This document shows, piece after piece, positions 1 through 4,896 of a DNA stretch of 6,003 nucleotides. Under the pieces are notes generated by a model, which did not search any database, had not been told where the DNA came from, and saw nothing but the letters and a program-made list of their open reading frames with translations. This stretch comes from Chitinophagaceae bacterium (lineage in GTDB: Bacteria > Bacteroidota > Bacteroidia > Chitinophagales > Chitinophagaceae), in contig CANCKV010000227.1 of NCBI GenBank assembly GCA_947378615.1, positions 1-6,003 of the forward strand, read 5' to 3'. The translations under genes and the position numbers were made by a program. The first letter of the stretch is position 1. Every line of letters starts with the position of its first letter.

Positions 1-1799
1 TCAATCCAACAAATAGCAGTTGCGATATTTGGATAATTAGCACTAGGCTGAAGAATGGTAATCCCCTCGTTTGCTCCTACAGTCCAAAGTTGTATCCTAT
101 GACCTGTTGGAGCCATATCATCAACATATACATTTCCTGCCCTATCCACGTAAACTGAAATGGGGTTATATAATTGATTATCGGCAGTTCCTTGTCCATT
201 TCCTCCTGCCACAGTAATTCCAGAAGATGCACCGATTACCCATTTTTGAATCCGATGATTACCTGCGTCGGCTATGTAAATAGTATTGGCATCATCCATA
301 AAAAAGCCTTGAGGATAGTTGAATTGGTCAGAACCATTTCCAGGTCCATTCCCACCTGCTACTGCAACACCCGCAACAGCATTAGGTGCCCACATCTGAA
401 TTCTATGATTATAGCAATCGTTGATATATAAATTATCATTTTTATCGACAAATAAATTTCCCCGTGGGTCATGAAGCTGATTAGCGGCATTTCCTGTTCC
501 ATTGCCTCCTGCCACTACAACACCCGTAGTAGAGCCAGGTACCCATTTCGTTACATTATTATCCACATCGTCCGATACAAACAAATTCCCTTTGCAATCA
601 ACAGTACCTCCAGGTTTCTGAGTACCACAAGCAATTGCAGTGCCTGTATGTGCGCCATGCATCCATTTTTGAATCCGTCCAAGTGAATTATCAATCACAT
701 ATAAATTCTTTTCCCCATCCATAAATACACCTCGTGGCCCTCCCAATTGGTTATATGAGTTGCCAATTATTACAGGATACTCAAATGGGGCAGCACCGTT
801 CCCACCTGCAACAGTTACACCTATATTATTCCAATTTGGTACAACTGTTTTTGAGACAGCACCTCCTATATTCCAAACTAATTTGGCAATATTGTTGTTG
901 TTCGCAGTAGTTGCTGTCAATACATTACCAATACATGGAATGCCCCCTAACGTGATATTTGGTGGCGTATCGACGGTTACTGTTTTAGTTGTAATATAAT
1001 TGATGCCATTGTATGTCGCAATTAATGAAACTGTATAGGTGCCAGCATTGCTATATGATTTTGTCGGATTTGCATCTGTAGAAGTGGTACCATCGCCAAA
1101 GTTCCAACTATAGGTAGTGCCTACATTTCCATTAGAAGTATTGGAGAATGTGAAACTATTTCCACTTAAACATTGATGAGACTTATCAATACAAAAACTG
1201 AAAAGGGAGGAAGAACCATTTCCAGTTGCGGAAATTGTTACAGTCACATTTTTGGAAATAGAGGAACTGCAACCAAAATCACTGACAACAGAAAGTGTGA
1301 CATTATATACCCCATTATTCAAATAAGTGTGAGTAGGATTACTTGAAGTTGCTGAAGCGCCATCTCCAAAATCCCAATTATAATTCATATTGCCACTAGC
1401 AATCTGCGACGTACTTTGATAAGTATAGCTATTGCCAATACCCGTTGCTGCTATATAGGTAAAAGTGCATTGAGGTGAAGGATTTACAGCTACCGTTTTG
1501 CTAGCATAATAGTTAATACCATTATAAGTCGCAATCAGTTGAACATTGTAATTGCCTGATGAAGTAAATGTCTTTATGGGATTTACTTCTGAGGAAAGTG
1601 TACCATCACCAAAATTCCATTGATAGGCAGTTGCACCTGCTGTTGATTGGTTGGAAAAAATAAAGCTGTTCCCCTGAATACATTGTGACGTATTGTTAAT
1701 AGAGAAGTCAGCTTGTTGTGCAAAACTTTCGCTAACTATAAAGAGCAGAATCGTTAATAGTAAGCAACGTAGTTGAGTATAAATGTTTAGAGTTGACAT
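1..1799 (-). CDS. Secreted PKD-domain / NHL-repeat protein, 3' end outside window
   Basis: The reading frame is open from the ATG at 1799-1797 to the left edge (599 codons plus 2 nt, no stop), so the C-terminus is missing. Residues 1-27 form a signal peptide: hydrophobic LLLTILLFIVS, then ESFA with likely cleavage before QQ. Three PKD-type Ig-like domains follow, each marked by W-N/D-F-G-D-G (Trp61, Trp142, Trp232), ending near residues 109, 190 and 280. PKD1 and PKD3 resemble each other most and share LIATYNGINY (88-97, 259-268). After an Ig-like linker come NHL-type propeller blades of about 50 residues. Their VAGGNG turns have Ala at 331, 430, 481 and 531, with motifs such as NLYINDCYNHRIQMW and IYIADAGNHRIQKW. 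The blade around 390-430 is about 10 residues short and its turn is degenerate. Such proteins are typically surface or extracellular adhesion/scaffold proteins, often with a type IX sorting domain at the C-terminus; that part would be off-window, so the export route is inference. The substrate is unknown. The gene is divergent from the barrel gene at 2259. Confidence 0.92.
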   Translation of the reverse strand, partial: MSTLNIYTQLRCLLLTILLFIVSESFAQQADFSINNTSQCIQGNSFIFSNQSTAGATAYQWNFGDGTLSSEVNPIKTFTSSGNYNVQLIATYNGINYYASKTVAVNPSPQCTFTYIAATGIGNSYTYQSTSQIASGNMNYNWDFGDGASATSSNPTHTYLNNGVYNVTLSVVSDFGCSSSISKNVTVTISATGNGSSSLFSFCIDKSHQCLSGNSFTFSNTSNGNVGTTYSWNFGDGTTSTDANPTKSYSNAGTYTVSLIATYNGINYITTKTVTVDTPPNITLGGIPCIGNVLTATTANNNNIAKLVWNIGGAVSKTVVPNWNNIGVTVAGGNGAAPFEYPVIIGNSYNQLGGPRGVFMDGEKNLYVIDNSLGRIQKWMHGAHTGTAIACGTQKPGGTVDCKGNLFVSDDVDNNVTKWVPGSTTGVVVAGGNGTGNAANQLHDPRGNLFVDKNDNLYINDCYNHRIQMWAPNAVAGVAVAGGNGPGNGSDQFNYPQGFFMDDANTIYIADAGNHRIQKWVIGASSGITVAGGNGQGTADNQLYNPISVYVDRAGNVYVDDMAPTGHRIQLWTVGANEGITILQPSANYPNIATAICWI

Positions 1800-1824
1800 C
1801 AAAAGAAATTTTTAAATCAGTAAA

Positions 1825-1832
1825 CAAAAATA
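1825..1832 (-). promoter_or_regulatory. Candidate Bacteroidota -7 box (TATTTTTG) for the PKD/NHL gene
   Basis: On the minus strand the bases read TATTTTTG, an exact match to TAnnTTTG, the -7 element known for the primary sigma factor of Bacteroidota. It ends 25 nt before the ATG at 1799, which would give a 5' leader of about 20 nt. I see no clean TTTG/TTG -33 element at the usual distance. The leader just before the ATG is A/T-rich with no strong Shine-Dalgarno, which is normal for this phylum. In AT-rich DNA such boxes also arise by chance. Confidence 0.45.
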
Positions 1833-1878
1833 GAAGTAAAAAGCATTGAGGTTCATTTGTTTTGAAAATATTTGTAAT

Positions 1879-1911
1879 TATTCGGCGAATATTTTAAAAA
1901 ATGTGTCACAT
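1879..1911. promoter_or_regulatory. Two adjacent short palindromes, candidate operator
   Basis: TATTCGGCGAATA (1879-1891, perfect arms of 6 around one G) and ATGTGTCACAT (1901-1911, perfect arms of 5 around one T) have centres at 1885 and 1906. They are therefore 21 bp apart, about two helical turns, and would lie on the same face of the DNA. They are 80-112 bp upstream of the PKD/NHL start and contain most of the G/C bases of this AT-rich region. Single-base centres argue against RNA hairpins and for DNA sites. No binding protein is known; the regulatory role is inference. Confidence 0.25.
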
Positions 1912-2205
1912 CGGGGCTTTTTTTGACCAATAATGTTTAATTGTTTGATTTTCTGGCTTAATGATTTGAAATATTATTTTCAAAAATGATACTTAAACAA
2001 TATTAAATATCCCTACTTTTCAATATCTGCAATAATAAAAATGATGTTCATCATTCCTTTTTAGAAATAAGATGCATAAAGTGAAACCTTTTTACATCAG
2101 GTAATGAAGATTTGACAAATTAATACACTCAGGGTTTCCTCATTTTTAGTTCTATGGCTTAATTCTTTTTTTATCGAGTGAATCAAATTAATAAAATCAA
2201 ATCAA

Positions 2206-2230
2206 TTTGAAATCTCATTCCTTATATTTA
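2206..2230 (+). promoter_or_regulatory. Weak candidate promoter for the single-POTRA barrel gene
   Basis: TATATTTA at 2223-2230 differs from TAnnTTTG only in its last base and would place transcription start roughly 20-25 nt before the ATG at 2259. A TTTG at 2206-2209 could be a -33 element, but the 13-nt gap is shorter than the usual spacing of about 17-23. The TTTG also forms the right arm of the dyad TCAAAT-CA-ATTTGA (2197-2210), so a regulator bound there would cover it. The near-match TATTTTG at 2242-2248 is too close to the start codon to be preferred. Confidence 0.25.
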
Positions 2231-2251
2231 CTACTCAAATTTATTTTGAAT

Positions 2252-2257
2252 AAAGGA
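2252..2257 (+). promoter_or_regulatory. Ribosome binding site AAAGGA, bears on the choice of start
   Basis: AAAGGA lies immediately upstream of two consecutive ATG codons at 2259 and 2262. It leaves 1 nt before the first ATG and 4 nt before the second. The second spacing is closer to normal, so translation may really begin at 2262. The mature protein is the same either way, because both Met residues belong to the signal peptide. Confidence 0.5.
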
Positions 2258-2258
2258 T

Positions 2259-4127
2259 ATGATGCAATCAAAGAGGCAAATTTTTAAGGTTTTAATTTGG
2301 CTGTTTGTATGCTTAATTTTGATTTGTAATACCTTATTTTCTCAAAAACATCCCTCATATCCATTAAAAAAGACAGACACCTTCTTCTTAGCAAAAAAGA
2401 AAGGACTTTTTGGAAGATTGTATCAGAGTATCTGTCGGAATCCCTCTACAAATGAGAATGCAATACCTGCTGAAAAAAACGTCAATGATTTCATGAAGTA
2501 TAGGGGAAAGATGATACGTCTGATAGTTATGAAAGACATTAGTTTTGGAAGGTCAGTTAGTGATACAAGTTATATTTTCAGTAATTATATTACTAAAGCA
2601 GCTAATTTTCTACACCATCCTACGCATAAATCTGTGGTGAATGATAATTTGTTTTTTAAGGAAGGCGATATACTTAATCCTTATCTTATAGCAGAAAATA
2701 TTCGATATCTCAGAAGTCTATCCTATTTACAGGATGCAAAAATTGAAATTAAAATATGTAAAACAGATAGTAAACAGGTGGATGTCACTGTGTATTACAA
2801 AGATGTATTTCCATTAGGAGTTGCAGGAGATGCCTCTACAAATGAAGTTTTTGTAGCTTTACAGGACAATAACTTATTAGGAACGGGGCAGCAATTGAAT
2901 ATTGAAAATTACTATGACCTAAGCCGAAAGCCACATTACGGTTGTGGAGTAGAATACATGAAAAGAAATTTATTAGGCAGTTTTTTTAATGCCTCAGTTG
3001 GATATAAAAATATTGGGAATAGCTATAGTGAAGGGAAAAAGGATGAAACCTACCTCTATTTTAGGGCAGAATTGCCGTTAGTGAGTCCATATTATAGTTG
3101 GACAGGGGGAGGGGAAGTTGCCACACATTACAACAAAAATTGCTTTTCGTCTGACTCTATATTCAAATCTAATTTGAAATATGCCTATCATAATATTGAT
3201 TTATGGGCAGGATATAATCTAAATGGTTCGCACTTATTGAAAGAAAATACTGAAAGAAAAGTCAAGCATTTTGTTGCATTACGACTAAGTGATTTTCATT
3301 TCTCACAGATTCCGACTTTCTATAAATCTAATTATAATGCATTATATGCCACATCGAGAAGTTTATTAGGTTCCTACACCTTATTCAAACAGGAATATTA
3401 TCACACAGGATATATCTATGGATTTGGGCGAAATGAAGACGTTCCTGAAGGGTATAATATGTCGTTGATAGGAGGAATGACTGAAAAGGATGGCTATCAG
3501 CGTCCATATTGTGCAATAAATATTGAAGGGAATTATTTTAATTTGAAGAAAGATTATTTTGATTACATCATAAAACTGGGGAGCTATCAAAGAGGCAACA
3601 AGCTTGAAGATGTAAGTGTTTTACTAGATTTAGAGAGTTTTACACGATTAAGAAAAATGGGAACACATTGGTATAACCGGTTGTTTTTAAGTGGTAGTGT
3701 TGCACATCAATTTAATCGGTTTCTAGATAATCCTCTTACATTGAATAGCATTTATGGACTTCCTCAATTCAATGCTGATTCTGCTACCTTGTCCACAACT
3801 AGGGCGACGCTAAATTGTCAAGAAGTTTTTTTCAATAGGTGGAAACTAGCAGGTTTTAATTTTGCCCCTTTCCTTTTTACTAATTTTACGGTTCTTAAAA
3901 CAGACGGAAATCACGATGTCTCAAATGTAGATGGCTACCTTAGTACTGGATTTGGCATAAGAACTAGAAATGAAAGTTTAGTATTTGGTACGTTAGAACT
4001 CAGATTGTCCTATTATCCAAGAACTACAGGCTCGATGAAACCATTCAATATAACTATCATTAGTGACCTTAAATATAAATACAATAGTCAATACATCACC
4101 CGACCTGATTTTGTAGGTATTAATTAA
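2259..4127 (+). CDS. Single-POTRA Omp85/TamA-like outer-membrane barrel protein
   Basis: Complete gene, 622 residues, stop TAA at 4125-4127. Residues 1-28 are a signal peptide (basic SKRQ, hydrophobic VLIWLFVCLILIC, likely cleavage after NTLFS). About 55 low-complexity linker residues follow, then one POTRA-like domain at about 83-183: IRLIVMKDISFG, the turn LFFKEGD (131-137), the helix PYLIAENIRYLRSLSYLQDA (141-160), and VDVTVYYKDVF closing the sheet. Residues from about 186 to the end are rich in alternating aromatic/polar strands (VEYMKRNLLGSFFNASVGY, LYFRAELPL), as expected for an outer-membrane beta-barrel. The segment IYGLPQF (from Ile498) followed by TRATLNCQEVFF may correspond to the conserved VRGY/F region of Omp85 barrels, but the canonical Arg is absent. 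BamA has five POTRAs and TamA three, so this is a short member of unknown role: membrane-protein assembly, lipid handling or secretion are all possible. The gene stands alone, divergent from the PKD/NHL gene and convergent with the DUF5916 gene. Confidence 0.85.
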   Translation: MMQSKRQIFKVLIWLFVCLILICNTLFSQKHPSYPLKKTDTFFLAKKKGLFGRLYQSICRNPSTNENAIPAEKNVNDFMKYRGKMIRLIVMKDISFGRSVSDTSYIFSNYITKAANFLHHPTHKSVVNDNLFFKEGDILNPYLIAENIRYLRSLSYLQDAKIEIKICKTDSKQVDVTVYYKDVFPLGVAGDASTNEVFVALQDNNLLGTGQQLNIENYYDLSRKPHYGCGVEYMKRNLLGSFFNASVGYKNIGNSYSEGKKDETYLYFRAELPLVSPYYSWTGGGEVATHYNKNCFSSDSIFKSNLKYAYHNIDLWAGYNLNGSHLLKENTERKVKHFVALRLSDFHFSQIPTFYKSNYNALYATSRSLLGSYTLFKQEYYHTGYIYGFGRNEDVPEGYNMSLIGGMTEKDGYQRPYCAINIEGNYFNLKKDYFDYIIKLGSYQRGNKLEDVSVLLDLESFTRLRKMGTHWYNRLFLSGSVAHQFNRFLDNPLTLNSIYGLPQFNADSATLSTTRATLNCQEVFFNRWKLAGFNFAPFLFTNFTVLKTDGNHDVSNVDGYLSTGFGIRTRNESLVFGTLELRLSYYPRTTGSMKPFNITIISDLKYKYNSQYITRPDFVGIN

Positions 4128-4194
4128 TACTGCTTGCAACAAGATTCACAGTAGAACATGTCATTATTAATCTGTTAAGAATAATTTCTTTCAA
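4128..4194. other. 3' flank of the barrel gene with an inverted copy of the array core
   Basis: This short spacer lies between the stop codon at 4127 and the first repeat unit. GAACATGTCATT at 4154-4165 is, on the minus strand, AATGACATGTTC, which is one base short of the AATGACATGATTC found in repeat units downstream. It may be an inverted, decayed relative of the array. The only hairpin seen is AT-only (ATTATT/AATAAT, 4163-4185, 11-nt loop), too weak to call a terminator. Confidence 0.35.
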
Positions 4195-4234
4195 ATTCAT
4201 ACTTATTTGTATCATAGCAACATAAAAACTTCTG
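4195..4234. repeat. Degenerate B-like edge unit of the array
   Basis: This 40-bp segment directly abuts the first A unit. Aligned without gaps to the B-type unit, 28 of 40 positions match by my count, including ATTCA at the start, TCATAG at 18-23 and AAAAC at 31-35. It lacks one base at its end. It appears to be an old B-type copy, implying that A and B types were both present before the recent B expansion. Confidence 0.6.
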
Positions 4235-4439
4235 ATTCATGCTATTATCAATCACAATGACATGAATCAGTGTTAATTCCTGCTTATGTGACTCTCAATG
4301 AGATGAAACAGTGTTAATTCATGTTTATATGAGGCTCAATGACATGAATCAGTATTAATTCATGTTTATATGACTCACAATGACATGATTCAGAACTAAT
4401 TCATGTTTATGTGTCTCTCAATGACATGATTCAGAATTA
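4235..4439. repeat. A-type block, five 41-bp units
   Basis: The units start at 4235, 4276, 4317, 4358 and 4399. The typical unit opens ATTCATG, has a variable middle rich in T/A, a core AATGACATGAWTCAG at unit positions 22-36, and ends in TA. ATTCATG (1-7) and CATGAAT (27-33) are inverted copies. The best case is the unit at 4317, with ATTCATGT (4317-4324) and ACATGAAT (4342-4349) separated by 17 nt. The second unit (4276) has GATGAAAC in place of CATGAATC and so bridges towards the B type. The units differ from each other at several positions, suggesting an older duplication than the B block. Confidence 0.9.
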
Positions 4440-4644
4440 ATTCAAGCATCTTTATTTCATAGTTAGATGAAAACGTTTGTATTCAAGCATCTTTATTTCA
4501 TAGTTAGATGAAAACGTTTGTATTCAAGCATCTTAGTTTCATAGTTAGATGAAAACGTTTGTATTCAAGCATCTTTATTTCATAGTTAGATGAAAACGTT
4601 TGTATTCAAGTATCTTTATTTCAGAGTTAGATGAAAACGTTTGT
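4440..4644. repeat. B-type block, five nearly identical 41-bp units
   Basis: The units start at 4440, 4481, 4522, 4563 and 4604. The first, second and fourth are identical; the third and fifth carry two substitutions each. Every unit contains TTTCAT-AGTTAG-ATGAAA (a 6-bp stem with a 6-nt loop, for example 4455-4472; the fifth unit loses the innermost pair) followed by the perfect 8-bp palindrome AAACGTTT (4471-4478 in the first unit). AGATG near the end of each repeat can also pair with CATCT in the next. The near-identity points to recent amplification or homogenisation inside the older array. Confidence 0.92.
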
Positions 4645-4767
4645 ATTCATGCTCTTCAAAATCTGAATGACATGATTCAGTATCAATTCACTCTCCTCAA
4701 AATTTGAATGACATGATTCAGGACTAATTCATCCTCCTAAAAATTTGAATGACATGAATTAATTTTT
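4645..4767. repeat. C-type block, three 41-bp units, decaying rightward
   Basis: The units start at 4645, 4686 and 4727. They keep the A-type core AATGACATGATTCAG in the same register but have a different middle, with CTC, AAAAT and TTGAATGA tracts. The third unit has lost the CAG ending and runs into A/T sequence. Just beyond it, ATTC at 4774 and TTGAATG at 4794 resemble a further decayed unit out of register. C units are closer to A than to B, so the B block interrupts an originally A/C-like array. Confidence 0.85.
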
Positions 4768-4780
4768 GTTCGTATTCTTT

Positions 4781-4830
4781 TGATTGAGTTTTCTTGAATG
4801 TCTGATTATAAATTTACAATTTCTCAATCA
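4781..4830. repeat. 8-bp inverted repeat downstream of the DUF5916 gene
   Basis: TGATTGAG (4781-4788) and CTCAATCA (4823-4830) are perfect inverted copies separated by 34 nt. They lie 67-116 bp past the stop of the minus-strand gene, where a terminator would be expected. The loop is long and no G/C-rich stem with a T-run is present, so a terminator role is only a possibility. The rest of 4768-4896 is AT-rich with no gene seen. Confidence 0.25.
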
Positions 4831-4896
4831 CTTCAGTTGGATTAAGGTGTAATCGAGCACTTATTTTAATTTAAAGTAAACTTCATTCAACCTGAT

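Larger units (their letters stand above)
1800..2258. other. Divergent intergenic region, no gene seen
   Basis: This 459-bp stretch separates two divergently transcribed genes and must hold both promoters. It is strongly AT-rich and I find no credible small gene: ATG-led frames such as those at 1987 and 2041 close within a few codons. Besides the promoter candidates listed separately, it contains several short dyads: TATTCG-G-CGAATA at 1879-1891, ATGTG-T-CACAT at 1901-1911, TTTGAAA/TTTCAAA with a 6-nt loop at 1965-1984, AATGATG/CATCATT around TT at 2040-2055, and TCAAAT-CA-ATTTGA at 2197-2210. Most are AT-only or nearly so and may be chance. No tRNA, rRNA or recognised riboswitch is visible. 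Confidence 0.7.
4195..4767. repeat. 41-bp tandem repeat array, 14 units in three subfamilies
   Basis: Thirteen head-to-tail units of exactly 41 bp begin at 4235, 4276, 4317, 4358, 4399, 4440, 4481, 4522, 4563, 4604, 4645, 4686 and 4727, each opening with ATTC. They are preceded by a diverged 40-bp unit at 4195. In common register almost every unit carries ATTCA at 1-5 and ATGA at 28-31; the second unit opens ATTCC. The blocks are A (4235-4439), B (4440-4644) and C (4645-4767). There are no unique spacers and the repeat covers the whole period, so this is not CRISPR. A 41-bp unit is not a multiple of three, and no reading frame runs through the array. It fills most of the gap between two convergent genes, so either gene's 3' transcript could enter it. 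Function is unknown: a minisatellite, a protein-binding array or a structured terminator zone would all fit. Confidence 0.95.

Noticed and set aside
174..999. Plus-strand reading frames at 174-431, 471-686 and 760-999
   Set aside because: They are shadows antisense to the PKD/NHL coding sequence, with no domain-like composition.
1901..1911. CRP/FNR-like site from TGTG/CACA
   Set aside because: The half-sites are separated by one base instead of the required spacer of about 4-6 bp.
2040..2055. Rho-independent terminator (AATGATG/CATCATT followed by CCTTTTT)
   Set aside because: The stem is A/T-rich with a loop of only 2-4 nt, and it lies between divergent genes where no transcript is expected to end.
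3381..3590. Minus-strand 69-residue frame
   Set aside because: It is antisense inside the well-supported barrel gene, with no recognisable motif or ribosome binding site.
4163..4185. Terminator for the plus-strand barrel gene (ATTATT/AATAAT hairpin)
   Set aside because: The stem is only six A/T pairs with an 11-nt loop, expected by chance in DNA of this composition.
4235..4767. CRISPR array
   Set aside because: Repeats fill the entire 41-bp period with no unique spacers, unit types change in blocks, and no cas gene is present.
4195..4767. Insertion sequence or MITE
   Set aside because: There are no terminal inverted repeats bounding the block, no target duplication seen and no transposase; the structure is purely tandem.
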